Notes: generated by a model not told the origin, from the letters alone. Positions 21,647 through 34,409 are shown, counted from the first letter of the stretch. The stretch is 64,000 nucleotides of DNA from Mactra quadrangularis (GCA_025267735.1 CM046307.1:47845395-47909394), one strand, 5' to 3'. Translations and numbers: made by a program.

Positions 21647-22895
21647 AATAACTAATCGTGTTATATTTATGGATGCAATAACACACCTATGTCGTTGTTG
21701 AATGGATGTTACACCGTCGTTTCCCAAGAGTATCACTAATGATTTTTTTAAAGATGAGAGCTGAGTTCAAAAGAGCCAACATTGGCACATTTTGATCGTA
21801 ATGTTTAAATTATCTAGACATCATGGAATTCAGGACATGCCAATGGATTTGTAGCATATGAGATGTAAATGTTGGAAGCTTAAGAATAATATATCATGAA
21901 GATGATGATTACTATAATAATGACAATTTGGGTTAATTAAAAGCTTCTAACAATGTAGATGGATGAAGTTTACAAATAAAGAAACTAAAATTGACACAAT
22001 CATAAAAATGTTTCATTTCTGACTGTTCTGTATAAAAAGGAATGGGAATAAAATTCTACAATAGGAATATCTTTAAAATGTAAAACACGAAAATAATAGC
22101 ACGGAAATAATATAGACATCACATAGTTAGAAAAAAACCAATAAAACTACAAAGTTATTGAAGTTGTTGACAAGTAATTAATTTTAAGTCTTATTCAACC
22201 GATTACAGTTATCCATGTAAACAGGACAGCTGGCTATGTGCATTATATTTTTTATGTAATTCCATTTAAATTGGACTTTGAAATTGAATGGTTTATTTTG
22301 TACTTTAATGTTTTAATGTGTACTTATATTACATGTATCTAAAATTTAAACAATACCCTGAATATTTTCAAATGTCAAGAATAACATTTAAATTTGTAAA
22401 TTTAAACGTGCTTAATGACTGTGTGCGATGAAAAAGCACTTGCTATATACTATACATATTTGTTAGGTTGTCCCTCTTTAAAATTATTTAAGTGCATTAT
22501 GACTTTACATAGACACCAAAGCAGTATTTGTTCTTACTATCCAAATGTATTTTATAATTAAATGAACAATCTTTACCGTGACTATGGACACATTGATTTG
22601 TTGTAATCTTTCTGTATATTTGTCTGACCCTTATTGTATTTTCGAAACAATAGATTCCATCTAGCCATCGTTACATGACAAGTATGTGGCATTCGACTCT
22701 AGAACAAAAGCTAACAAGTAAAAAATTGCTGCGAAATGCAACATAGTGATTGTCACGGCAAACAAAAAAAGAATTATTAAGTATAATCTAAAGGTAACTC
22801 AAAAAAGCAATATATTGAATTGTCATGCTAAGGTTTTTCAGTAATAAAAAGGTGACTTGTTATAAAACGTTTTCCTGTTCATATTATATATGTAA

Positions 22896-22974
22896 CATTC
22901 TCGTTCCCAGAGCCTAGTAAGATTCACGATACTAGTTAGATCGAGAATTTTGATAACCTTGGGGTACGAGAATG
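22896..22974. repeat. Short inverted-repeat pair inside the 3.5-kb insertion
   Basis: 'cattctcgttcccag' at 22896 faces 'cttggggtacgagaatg' ending 22974. About 12 of 15 positions pair. Probably the ends of a tiny degraded MITE. Confidence 0.5.
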
Positions 22975-23882
22975 GTCTGGATCTAGACACCATCTATATG
23001 CCGACATGATGTTTGGTTTCAGTTGGATTTATTTCCAGTAATTCATATTTGCATGACGCTTAAAAAGATCGGCAAAAGGGAAAACATAGTCTTTCAGAAC
23101 TGAAGCTATTTACATGACTCATCGCTTCTGATCAGTCAAGTGCTCCTTACATTGCGGATCTGTCCTTTCCAATCCGTGTGACTATTGGTTCCCAAAAGTG
23201 ATCTGTATACTAAGGGGCGATCGTTGGTCTCCGGGCAAATTGAAAATCAAAGTACATAAAAAGAGGCCTTGTAACCGGAACAGCTACTTCCCAAGAACAA
23301 AACATGACGTAACAGGTTTAAGACGTTTGCGTAAAGGTGTGCCATAATATTAGATAGTTCGTCCACAGATTAGCCCATACTGAACTGTCTAGAAGCAGTA
23401 GGATGTTGATTTGCTATACAAAATATTTTATCTCTTTATACTGCCAACCCCTCTCTCGAGTGTTACAGGCAGGATTAAATGCACGTCGGAAAATGATAAA
23501 TAAAGAAAAAGTTAAAAGATCCTGACAAATAGTTTTGGCAGGAACTGTGAGTAACAGATATCAACCGATTTGCAGGCCAGGATTTTGAATTATACAAAAG
23601 CATAACTGTCATTGATCGATATTTTGTTCGATACGGAAACGATCGATCCGATATATCTATAGAACCTACAATACCAGTATTCGATATATATCGTATACTT
23701 GGGTAAAGCCCTTGTACGAGGTAATACCTTACGCTCCCCTTGCAAGTATAAGCATTTCCAAAAATGCTTGAACCGCCGTTTAGTCGTGTATACTCCTTAG
23801 AGTAAAAACATTCAAGCAATATGCGCTAGTGTCTTATACCGTCTCAAGTATATTTATTTTAGAATACAATAATTAGCGTGCC

Positions 23883-24094
23883 CAGCAGCGTGTTCAGTTA
23901 CCTTGAACATTCCGTAACGGTAGAATCGGAACAACTTAACCAATTGACAGCTCAACCCGAGACAACTCAATATCATACTAACGGATTGAGTTGTCCCACC
24001 TTTGTGTTGAGTATTGCACAGGTTGAATTAGCTTCGGGCTGAGTTCTCCCGTAGCCGTAACGTTAGCTAACCGTAGTTACTGAACACGGGGCTG
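23883..24094. mobile_element. MITE-like element, 212 bp, with nested hairpin
   Basis: The ends 'cagcagcgtgttcagttac' and, inverted, 'cagccccgtgttcagtaac' start with CAG and pair over about 19 bp. The centre has an 11-bp stem 'gacaactcaat'/'attgagttgtc'. It is bracketed by an imperfect direct repeat of about 31 bp ('tagaatacaataattagcg' before, 'atagaataccagaaattagc' after), too long for a transposon target duplication. The element may therefore be larger than its inverted ends. Confidence 0.6.
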
Positions 24095-25269
24095 TTAAAG
24101 ATATGTAAAACCAGTGAGTCTATTTATAGAATACCAGAAATTAGCGCGCCCTATGTAAAACCATTGATTTAGATTCGCCCCGAAGTAGGGAAGTTAGGTT
24201 TGCATTTTTTCAACAAATGCGAGTTTTAAAAAGAATAAAACATGTTCCATATAGTTAAGCATATTTCATGGTCTTATATTGCAACTGTCTATTAACTGGC
24301 ACACGTTTATATATTGATATAGGTATTTTCGGTAATTAATTCAAGCAGGTAACCCAACAAAACATGGCTTCGACGAGCCCATTCACGCACCCCTAATTTG
24401 ACTTTTTGACGTCCATTTTTTCATAATGTGACCTCAAATGCATCGTTTTGATTGGCTTTAGGCACCAGGTGTTGACTACAAATTGCTCAAATCTTGACAA
24501 TAGTCTATATCGCCGGTCCAACGACCGGAGATAATGATATTGGCCTTTACTATGAACCATTAAACGGCCAATGAAAGTTTACCAAATTCCAATATAGCTG
24601 CAAAACTTTATACGCATTTGTATTGGTTGAGCGTGTAAACAACGCCTTATATGGTATTATCATATAGTGACGAATGCAACCTCGTATTACGTCATATATC
24701 GTGGCTACACTTTGTATTCAAGTTCAATAAGCTGCTCTATGTTTATAGGTGAAAGATCAGAGATGCACGTTTTAAAAATCAATGGTTACTTTCTTTTTTG
24801 TTATTTTTCCGTTATCTAACTAATGCAAAACTGTTCAACATCTTTGAATTTCGATATTTTGATATTACAGGCGTGGAAATTTGTTGCATTTTTTTTAATC
24901 AAGAGGCAGTCAAACAATTTAAATGTGTGTGTCTCTGCCTAAAAATAGAAATATAAGTTTGCACGTAGTATTTTAGCAGAGGTAGAAAATCAACGAGTGA
25001 ATCTTTCGAACCGGTGCATTGGAGAGTAGTCATACCTTTACTTGTTACGGAAGAATTTTGTTGCCGGATACACGAAAGGGTTTAACGTGTATCTCAATTC
25101 CGAAAAGATGCGCCTAAATACAAAAGGCAAGCTATTTCGAATAGAAATCATATTTCTTTTAAATAACATGCCAGCAAATATAGAAAATTAGAAATGTAAG
25201 GTTCAAAGGACATTTTCACACGTGAAAACATTTACTCGGACACGAGAAAACATAATCCATTCGAACAAA

Positions 25270-25560
25270 TTAAAAACTGGCGAGCTTTTCACCTAGGTAT
25301 AAACGTCCGTCATTTTAACTCTCTTAAAATTACCTGGTCAGCTGCAGTGATACCTCAGGTCAATAGTCCGTCAATATAGTACGAAACTCTTCATAATTAA
25401 AAAAAGTCCGCAAAAAATAATCTTACATCTGCTCGATCTATAACCTGATAACTCTTACGCTCTTAGAATTAACTGGTCCGCTACAGTTAATCATAGTTTG
25501 AAAAGATCGTCAATAGAACTCAGTAAAAGTAAGAATTAAAAGTCAATGTTACACGATTAG
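25270..25560. repeat. Imperfect two-copy tandem repeat
   Basis: 'ctcttaaaattacctggtca' (about 25320) and 'ctcttagaattaactggtcc' (about 25460) head two loosely similar blocks of about 130 bp, both ending in 'gtcaatag' followed by 'agaattaaaa'-type sequence. Part of the 3.5-kb insertion. Confidence 0.45.
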
Positions 25561-26917
25561 GCTTCTTATTTATACAGTCCGCTAAAAGGGACAAAAATGT
25601 ATATTATCAAAATATTACATTTGAATCCTATCAAATTGTTTTCAAATAATAAAGTCTCTAACAGTTGAAATATATAAAATTTACAACAATATGTAATAAA
25701 GCAATCGACGATTCTTTTTATAGTTGAAATCTGCAAACGTATTTCTTAAAAGAAAATCGATATTGGTATCTATATATTTACATTTGAATAAATATGAAAT
25801 GTAATTTCCCAAAACTCTATCAATTTTATCTTTTCAAATAAAAAATTGGCAAATCTCTACTATATCTACTATACACACATTATGATACGCATATTTGTTA
25901 TACTGTATCCGTATACTAAACTAGTCCGCTGGTCCGTAGTCCGGAAAATATACCTACTCCTTTTCATGTGAGTCGAAAGGATTTGCGGAAATGTGTTGAT
26001 ATAAAACGCTGATTTTTCGTGTGTTGCACTGTAGATAGAAATATTGTTTATATGGTTTCCCCAAAAAATGCTTTTTCTATGTAACTTTTAACGGAAATGG
26101 GCTGTACTATGACTGCATTATAAAAAAACAATAAATGTCGGCAGTAAAAATCGAAAGGATTTATGTCACGTGACTTTTGCCCATTGCTATCAAAATCTAC
26201 CCATCACAACATCACGGCGTTGAGACGCCGTGAAATAAACAACGATGGTGTTATAATAAAAGGAATTGTCAAACAAGTAAATCATCATAATAAGTAATTA
26301 CTTATATTTTTACTTCTTGGATAGTAATACATTGTTCCACATGTCAGTCATTATAGACGATTAATGTCAAAAGTGAAGAGAAGTGAAATGAACCGTCAAT
26401 CTATGTATTAATAGCTTCCTTTACTACATAAAGTTTGACAAAGACATAGCCAAGTTGTCTGAAATGAACCGAAATGATAAAGTTTCTTCTATGATAGAAA
26501 TGTTTTTGTTTTCTATGTATGAGGTCAATTTTGATTGTCATGGTCTAATAATATGTTTATTGTGTTAGTTATTTGTCTTATATCACCGCATATTTGAAAA
26601 TGATTATCCGCATTTTTTTTTACTACTGTACTGTGTGCGTTTTGAACATACATTTAATGTATGTTATAGCAGCCGTATAACTTTGTAGCATAATAACTTA
26701 ATGACCTTATTACTTAGGCAATATATGATTTTGTTACGCAATATCCAGCTTATTTATTTTTATGATCGAATTCTAACTTATTAAAAAAAGCTAATCGTCG
26801 TTTAAACGTAAAATGGTTGTTTAACACAGAGACATTAACCATTTCGAAAGTTGTTGGTATGAAAAATAAATAATGTATTTCTAAACAGAAACACACGGCA
26901 AAATTTTATTTTAATGT

Positions 26918-27075
26918 GAGAGCGTGGCCGTGTGGTTACGATGTTGAACTGGAAATCACTGGATGCCAGCTTCGCGTTGGTTAGAATCCCATCTAAATCC
27001 TTCCCCCGTTGTTTCCTGTAGCAATAAGGTTTATCCTACTGGGGGAACAGCAAGCAAACTCGAAAGTGGTAAATT
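26918..27075 (+). mobile_element. tRNA-related SINE fragment
   Basis: 'gagcgtggccgtgtggttac' resembles a tRNA-derived A-box head, with a degenerate B box 'ggttagaatccca'. It continues 'cctgtagcaataaggtttat' and 'cctactgggggaacagc'. The inverse of a related body occurs at about 27885-27990. The 3' end fades into AT-rich sequence. Confidence 0.55.
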
Positions 27076-27879
27076 TACGTTGTAAGAACTTGTTTCACAA
27101 TCGAGCTTAAATATATTAGTATAACAATTTTCTTTTACACCAACAGAGTATTTGTTTACTGGTATAGAAGTTTAGAAACATTTCACATGGTTCTTTAGCT
27201 TGGATAACACAGAAATGAGATAGCGAATATCATTTTTGTCTGGAGAGAAATTATTTTTATCCAATTTATCTCTTTTCGAACACACTTGATAGATATCTTA
27301 GCAGAAAAGAAGATAATACAAAATAATTCATCACAATTAATATTGTTCTATGAGATTTCTTTCCGTGTTGTTTCGTAGATATTAGGTATTCAAAATTATG
27401 AAAACACAGTTCTACTAAGTTTCTAAATATGTCAAACACATTTCTGTAAGTTTGATTCACAGACTGAGTCATGCCACGTGCTTACACAAGTTGAGGAGAA
27501 ACTTTCATAGTCAAAGTTTGTCATAACATTCAATAGACCTCAGTTTAATTTGATAAATCCTATGAACCATATAAGGAATTACGTAAGACAACGTGATTAT
27601 TTTTTGTACACTTTTCCAAGGCCATTGTACATTAAACAAGAGGTAGTGTTTAAACGCCAGAGAAATCTTGCAAAGTATTTGAATCAAGAGTTTCTTCTTT
27701 AATTATATTTGAATCGATCAAATATAATTGATAAATCATTCATGACTGTTTCTTTAATAAAATGTCTTTTATCGTCCTGTGAAACATTTAAATAATGAAT
27801 ATATCAATTGTTAGTTAAGTTTACATTATGCATTTAGCTCGATCGTTAAACAATTTCTTGCGACTTAGATTCATCACTT

Positions 27880-27990
27880 CGGGTTTCCTTCCTATTCCCC
27901 CGGTACTGTGATAGTAGGATAAAGTTTCTTGCTCAAGGATACAACAAGGTTGGTTTTGGAAGTGTTTTAAACTAACGCACTGCTGATTCT
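27880..27990 (-). mobile_element. SINE remnant, minus strand (paired copy in C2)
   Basis: The minus strand reads 'ccttgagcaagaaacttta', 'tcctactatcacagtaccgg' and 'gggaataggaaggaaaccc', matching the body of the SINE at 26918. The C2 equivalent at 35405-35500 is more eroded, so the insertion predates the duplication. Confidence 0.5.
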
Positions 27991-27999
27991 CCAATTATT

Positions 28000-29358
28000 G
28001 CAAGTCGAACATCATTACCTCAAAGTCTTTTTTTTCCTACAATGTTCTATTGAATTTATAATTCGCATTTGTTTCAGTAAACTGTTGTCAGCCTATCCTA
28101 CAAATAGCACGTAATCCAACTTTTGTAAATTAAATTTTTTAGACAATAATTTCCAGTAAATATCACACAAAGTAAATGCCATTGTGGCTTCTGATAGTCA
28201 TATCTGCAAAAGTAAAGTGGAAATGAATTGAATTTTATCACGACTGTATCCTTTAATATTTTGATGGTATGAACTTTTCTGTGTATGCATTCCATTTGTA
28301 CCTCGTCATAATAATTTAGAATTATTGGTAGAAAGTTCTGTACCGGTATTCAAGATTTCACATATTTCAGTCGCTGGTTTTGGACTTTGTATCGTCAATC
28401 TTGATCTTTTTAAGATTGCAAACAAAAAGTTTGGTTATACCAAACTACGATTTAAGGAGATGAATAAGGTTTTCCGATCCAATCAATTTAGCAACAAGCA
28501 TTTTACATTGTATCTCGTTCGTAGTTTTGGTTGCCCAAAATAATTTTTTGTTGCTTTTACTAAACCGAGGTTGTCCCGTACATCCAGACAATAAAATTCC
28601 AATATGATTGACATGTATCTTAGTAAGTTACAAATCATGCAACGTTTGTCAATTTCATGTCACAAATGCACAATATGATAAGAAAGTCGTCCATGTATAA
28701 ACACATAGTATATCAAATAATAAATCTAGATTTAAAATGCATGATATAAAATTGACGCTAAATAGCAAGTGATCTCAAAAACATTGTCAACTGAACAGTT
28801 TGTTGATAGTTAAAACACAAATCAGAACCTAGAAAATTGTGTCTGCTACATGTATAATGTTTAAGGTAAAGACGAGTCGCATATCAATATTTAATTTCCT
28901 TAGCTGAATATTTTTGTCTCAGTTGTAAATAGATTTAAAATCTTGTCTTAGATATTTACAGTTTGTTTGATTTGATTGTCTTGCATCGTCGGCTTCATAT
29001 ATTCTCCTTATAACATGAAATTGTTTGTGTGTTTGTGCATTCAATTAAAAATATTTGACAATTTGGCAATAGAAGTAGCACACACTGACGTTTTTTTATT
29101 ATAAAATAAATCATTCTTTGTAAAATATTAGAAATTAAAAAAGAAGTCAATTACTTTAAGTTGTTTAAATAGTTAATACCTGCATAATTTAATTGTTTTC
29201 AAATCAATCCGTTTTACTCTAAATATGGCTATGTATGAATTTGATATTGGAAACGTGTTTGGACAAAATCCTGTTATTAGGAATAACCAATTCATTTTAC
29301 CCCAATTAGAACTCATCAGTACAAATATAATAATCAGAATTGATTATTTTATTTACAC
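28000..29358. other. Gene-less part of unit C1
   Basis: AT-rich sequence collinear with about 35500-36700. Small inverted motifs such as 'gtttggttataccaaac' occur. No coding frame is conserved with C2. Confidence 0.5.
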
Positions 29359-29553
29359 ATTATGACATTGCAATCGTTGACACATCAATGGAGTCTCTAA
29401 CTGAAAGACTGACCAACTGCAAGAAATGTATACAGTCAAGAAAAGGTCTCAGGATCAGCAAAAAGAACTGGTAGTTCCACTGAGACACACAGCGCAGAGG
29501 TTCTTTTCTGAATTCCTGAGGGAGTTGTGATTGGGACCAGAGATCATTATGAT
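29359..29553 (+). pseudogene. Coding-like island, probable gene fragment
   Basis: A patch of about 190 bp is clearly less AT-rich than its surroundings and has no counterpart in C2. One plus frame starts DIAIVDTSMESLTERLTNCK. The +1 frame is open further on, with LQEMYTVKKRSQDQQKELVV then PLRHTAQRFFSEFLREL and a TGA. The joint reading would need a frameshift near 'actgaaag'. It looks like a helical, possibly coiled-coil peptide. A 7-bp direct repeat ATTATGA borders the patch (about 29360 and 29547), suggesting insertion. The minus strand is also open for 68 codons, so strand is unsettled. The parent gene is unknown. Confidence 0.35.
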
Positions 29554-30179
29554 AATAATAATTCAAACTAAATAAGATTTAATAAAAGAAAACAATTGCA
29601 ATATGCACGATCATTGTTTTTCAGAATACCATTTGTCCAAATTTTTTTTAAAGGACACGTAAAGTATTTAAGCAGTATTTATGTTCTCTTATCTATTTTG
29701 ATTGATTGCTTGATGAAAATTATGTATTCCAATCATGACTTAAACAACATTCATTGAAGGTTTACAATTATGTATATTTACTGGTATTACTTCTATAAGA
29801 GTTTGTATTCAACAGTTAAACCAAATTTCTTGACGATTTATTGACAGTCCATAAATACATGGTTATATTCTGGTTTAGATGAGAGAATGAAGTTTCGTGC
29901 GAGGATAAATAATCAATTGTTTGCGAGGAAATTACGTTTTTGTTTATCCGATACAAATGCGGTACTGTTTTATTTGTCATGAAAGAAGATTTATACTTAG
30001 CAATTAAGTCACTACAACAACCAAAGTATTATAAGGCGTTAGGGGTCAGTAATTTAGTTAAATATAACTTGTTTTCTATACAAATGTGCCACGTAGCTTC
30101 AGAACAGATAAAACATGATACTTTACAGCAACACCACGCATATTAATGGAATGACATTAAAAACAACAGTTTCAGATTT

Positions 30180-30345
30180 GAAGGGACAAAACCTACATGC
30201 AAGTGTTAAATACAAATCTCATGTCAGCAACTATTATACAAATTTTCAACTAAGTAAAAGTAACTTGGAATTTTACGATACAAAGAAAAAAAATAATATA
30301 TCATCATGCCGATTTATTAAAAAAAATATTGAAAAGACATATTGC
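30180..30345 (+). pseudogene. Possible exon relic in A3, plus strand
   Basis: The plus frame reads LHASVKYKSHVSNYYTNFQL then SKSNLEFYDTKKK. A2 near 19290 keeps KHASITYKSHVSNYYTNMQL before a stop, and A1 near 13610 keeps HASITYKSH. The frame agreement may reflect simple sequence similarity. The opposite strand also holds candidates, so this is a weak call. Confidence 0.2.
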
Positions 30346-30911
30346 TAAGTGTACAGTCACATTTATTACGAAAAGTATAACATTTCACAAAGACATTTCG
30401 ATAAGTTTGGAAAAAGGTTTAAGTGGTTGATCTTTATCTAATATACGTTATACTTATGGGAGCGTGAAGGAGTGTCATGCAGTATTTATTAGAAAATGTG
30501 TCTTGTGAGAAATTTTCACATACCGAACGTTTCTCTTTTATGAAATGTAGCATTATCCTTCCCCAGATCTAGCAGACAGTGTTAAAATACTTACATATTA
30601 TCTGTATTGATATTTTGATACTTTATTGAAAATGGTCGTTTTTTCTTGTATTATTTGTATTTATATCCAACACGACGTGTTGGGTCTCAAAATATTTTCT
30701 TCAGTTATTCTCTAACCCATCGCTATTTAAAACAACAAAGTTATCAGTCACTGACCATGTCATATACATAGTACTTGTTAAAGTCTTAGTCAATACATCT
30801 AAGCATCTCTTGAGGTAGTGAGTAGAACAAATTACCGCCGTTTTATAAAGAAAATATTAATGAAAAAAAGACGAGGAGCAACACAAAACAATTAAAACAA
30901 AATTGTATAAA

Positions 30912-30968
30912 TATACCAGTTACAGCAAAAGTTGGACTTTCAACACAGCCAAAAGCAATGAAGAAAGA
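30912..30968 (+). repeat. Polar-tail module, plus orientation, degraded
   Basis: 'ataccagttacagcaaaagt' ... 'caacacagccaaaagcaatg' is an eroded inverse-oriented copy of the tail module. Confidence 0.45.
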
Positions 30969-31562
30969 TATTTAGATTCCTGTCGATGTTTGTTATTAAA
31001 AGGAAAACAAAAACAACGAAAACGTGATAAAATAACCTTAACCTTGCGCTATAAGTATACGTCCCTAGTGTCTACGGGTTAGGGGTCATATGTCTATGTC
31101 ATCAACTAATGTAAATTTGTAAGAAAGTCTGAATATAAGAATTTCTGATTGTGAGAAAACTGTTTGCTGTTGTAATAAAAGATGCCAGTGCCAGAACGAA
31201 TATTTCGTCTTTGTTTTCCTTATTACAGTGAACAGTGAAATAAATAACTAACTAGACCCATTCATTCCAATTATATCCCTTTCTAGCAGGCAGTTACAAT
31301 TATGTAAAAGCCAGAACGTTTTTTTTTGCTTCCATAAAACCTTAAAAAACACTCGGATAAATAATCATCATTAAGGTTAAACTAACGTCTTGAAGTTTTC
31401 CGTTTTGAATACAATTTGCAAAGAGAAGATAAAAGTGCACAAACGTCAGACAAGCCGTTGGCTCGCCGTTTCGGAAAAATATCAATACGATATAAATATC
31501 ATAACAATGATCGTCTCTTCTATAGCAATACGAGAGTTTCAAGCTGAATTACAAACTAAACT

Positions 31563-31740
31563 ATTATCATGAATTATTTCACCGGTGTCTGTCCCGAGAC
31601 TGAAATCCCTTAGGTTCATGATATTGTTGTTTGTTTCTGGCGTCCTTTTCAATAACAAAAGTAAAAAATAAAACATCCCCTCTTCGCCTTTTGGCTGTGT
31701 AGAATTTTATGTGTAGTTTTACTGTTGTGAGTTCATGATG
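31563..31740 (-). repeat. Polar-tail module with longer open frame, A3
   Basis: The minus strand is open for about 55 codons through the module and its trailing part, including FYTAKRRRGDVLFF, EKDARNKQQY and PKGFQSRDRHR before TGA. In A2 (21492-21600) the same frame reads VKTQRGRGFLIDAPNNNL then RGFKLE, so the trailing part may have been coding too. Confidence 0.35.
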
Positions 31741-32084
31741 TATTCGGACTACTTTTTAAAGCAGAATTGCTAAATGTATCTTTATGCATTCAATAACGCT
31801 CTTATGTGGTTGTTTAGTGGAAGTTTCATCGTCGCATCCCAGGAGTATCACTAATTAAATTTTGCTAAGACGAGAGCTGTATTCAAAAGAGCTAACATTG
31901 GCACATTTTGATCGTAATGCTTTACTTAGCCATATATAATGGAATTAATGACATGCCAATGGAGTTATAACATATGCAATATGAATTATTGAAGCATAAA
32001 GGGAACTATGATGACGATAGGGTTGATTATACATTGTAATGACGATAAGTTGGAGTAAATAAGAACTTACAATAGTGTAAATGG

Positions 32085-32200
32085 ATGACTCTTACAACAA
32101 AAGGAACAACAATCGATACCACCAAAGAAGTTATTTGTTTTATTTCAGACTATTCCGCATAACTAGATTATTCGAACTGAAGAACCTGAAATAAAACTAC
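32085..32200 (-). repeat. Hydrophobic-segment module in A3
   Basis: The minus strand reads TSLVVSIVVPFVVRVIHLHY and remains open for about 14 more codons. It is homologous to the A1 and A2 copies at 15262 and 21970. Confidence 0.4.
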
Positions 32201-32364
32201 ATATTAAAATATATTGATTATAAATGTAAAAAATAGTAAAAATATTTATTTCAAATAATAAAATGGAAACTATATTAGAATTAAATGGTTATGCTATGCA
32301 TTAGTTTTTTTATGAAACTACAAATATTTAAAGAGTTTGCAGTTAAGTAAGTAATTTTAGCTAC

Positions 32365-33010
32365 TTGCAGTCTACCACAACCGACAACACGTTTCCCATT
32401 CTATAAATAGAAGGTGAAGATATCACCTCTATACTAAGACGCACAACCATCCCAAAATTCGGCGTTTGGTACGCAATAGAATATAGTGCGGCGCATGAAG
32501 ACAAAACCGTTGGATTTTTTCGTTTTTTGACAACATCATTGTTAAAATGTAAAATAAATGATCACTCTTAGCTACAGGAATATAAATCCATAGATACACA
32601 GTACTTTTAAACCGCTATAGGTATAGGTACATAGTAAAACCGTGTAACCTAGTTTTGATTTCAAATGTCTGTGTAAAGAATGACAGATGTAAACACGTTA
32701 TGGTGAAGGTTTAACTACCGGTTAAAAAGTCTATTTAATGATGATAGTTGGCTGGATAGTTAAATTTTATTGAGTAGACACAAAATACATACTATATTTG
32801 TTCAGTATACTTGAAGGGGGAAATTAATAGAATGTAAACATTACCACGTGTTTTCATGTAAATAAACAGTTTACCCATGATGCGCGGCGTCTCCGTACAA
32901 AGGTCAGTCAGACCGTTTGTGTACAGAATGCACGTTTCAATGTTATCATGACAATTTTAATAATAATAATACTTTATACGTAAAACACTTTAAATGTAAA
33001 CGTGCACGTT
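32365..33010. other. A3-specific segment, possible insertion
   Basis: Between recognisable A sequence on both sides lies about 650 bp that does not match A1 (15520-15700) or A2. It has patches of higher G/C such as 'atagtgcggcgcatgaag' and 'gatgcgcggcgtctccgt'. No terminal repeats were found. Confidence 0.35.
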
Positions 33011-34409
33011 GCTTCACAAAATGCCATTAAACAAGACTCTGAATATTTATGAATTGCCAAAAACAGCATCAACCTGGAAAAATTTGTAAATACAAAAGTA
33101 CGTGCTAGTTGTCCACGGGAGAAAATACACCTGTTATATCACTTACATTTGTGTAAGGTTACCTTTTTTGAAAAAAAGTTCATTATGACCTGCTTTTATC
33201 AGTTCAAAATATTAAAATGCACTAAATAGTTTAGTCAATAAGCCTTATCTTTACTATAATTATGCCAAAATAAACAAGGTTTGTTTACTATGGAAAATTA
33301 AGTTATTTTATATTTTCTGTGTATTTCTTGTACCAATAGTGTAGGACTTAAATGAAAGAATCGGCTCAGTAATCGTGACACGATAGATATGGGCCTTTCG
33401 ACACTAGAACAAAAACCAATAAATAACAAAATTGTTATAATAAAAAGAAATGTCAAGCAAGTACATCATCATTATAAGTAATTACTAATATTATTACTTC
33501 TTGGATGGTAATACATTGTTCCACTTGTCAGTCAGTATGGACGATTAATGTCAAAATTGGAGAGAAATGAAATGAACCGTCAAGCTATGTGTTAATAGTT
33601 TCCTTTACTACATCAAGTTTGACAAAGTCATTGCCAAGCTATCTTGAAATAAACCGAAATGAACAAGGTTTGTACTATGATATCTAGATGCTAATGTTTT
33701 CTATGTATGAGGTAAATTTTGATTTTCATGGTCTAATGGTATATTATACTGTAATAATTGAAAAGGATTTTACAAATTTGGTACCATTGATTTTCGTATC
33801 TGAATATGCGTGTATGCTATTGTAGTCGTAATACCATGTAACACAAGAACTTATTGATCCTATTACTTGAACAATATTTGATTTTAGCCAACAATAGGCA
33901 CATACTCTAACTTTTTATGATCCAAGAACAGAGAGTTTTAAAAGACTTACTTAGTCTACAAAACATATTTCATAAACAGACAAGTCACGGAAACTATCTT
34001 CAAAAAGAGTGAAGAAGAGCACATAGAAACATTGGTAAAAATATACTGCATTTGCTAAAACAAAACTTAGTAAGGATCTTTACCAAAAAACCTTAGACTT
34101 TGAAGAATGCTTTCCTGTTGCAAACAATTGCAAATGATACTAAATATCTGAATTTGCCTTATTCTGTCTTAACGGTAATGTATTAAATGTTCCATAATTT
34201 GGATTGTTTCGTAAAATTACCTATAAAATAAATATAATTACGTTACTCTCTAGTGTGTTCATATCAGTTAACAATGACAGTGTAAGGTCGTTATAGGCTA
34301 TCAAACCATTAGGTGGTTACTGTATGATTTCACAACCTTTAGATAATAAACGTTACTTTAGACATAGACTCCAGACTTGTATTAGATTATCTAAAAGAAT
34401 TAAGAACTT
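33011..34409. other. Gene-less part of unit A3
   Basis: Collinear with A1 about 15700-17036. No gene is supported. Confidence 0.5.

Larger units (their letters stand above)
22712..26232. mobile_element. 3.5-kb insertion in A2, possible rolling-circle (Helitron-like) element or nested cluster
   Basis: A1 and A3 both lack this block: A1 reads 'caaaagcaaataaacaacg', while A2 has 3.5 kb between 'caaaagc' and 'aaataaacaacg'. There is no target duplication and no terminal inverted repeat. The right end is a perfect 8-bp hairpin 'cacggcgt-tgag-acgccgtg' (26213-26232) abutting host sequence. A terminal hairpin without target duplication is the profile of Helitron-like elements, although the usual CTRR end is not present. 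Inside lie a MITE-like element (23883-24094), inverted repeats and a segment with 'cacgtgac' and 'ccggtccaacgaccgg'. No Rep/helicase frame is seen. Confidence 0.5.
17330..27100. repeat. Duplicated unit A, copy 2 (with two large insertions)
   Basis: Collinear with A1 from 'gaagtaatatgaatttatat' (about 17380) onward. It is lengthened by the 994-bp element (20392-21385) and the 3.5-kb insertion (about 22712-26232). Homology to A3 continues past 26233 to about 26870, where 'cattaaccatttcgaaagttgt' in A2 aligns with 'catcaaccgtttcaaaagttgt' in A3 near 34890. Confidence 0.75.
27120..30150. repeat. Duplicated unit C, copy 1
   Basis: Collinear with C2 (about 34980-37700): 'cagtccataaatacatggt' at 29848 and 37404, 'gaggaaattacgtttttgtt' at 29925 and 37485. 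In this window C follows unit A in both places, so A+C formed a larger ancestral unit. No conserved coding frame was found apart from the island at 29359-29546. Confidence 0.7.

Noticed and set aside
23475..23819. 114-codon minus-strand frame in the 3.5-kb insertion
   Set aside because: No recognisable domain, start context or paralogue. The segment lies within transposon-rich sequence, so no gene call is justified.
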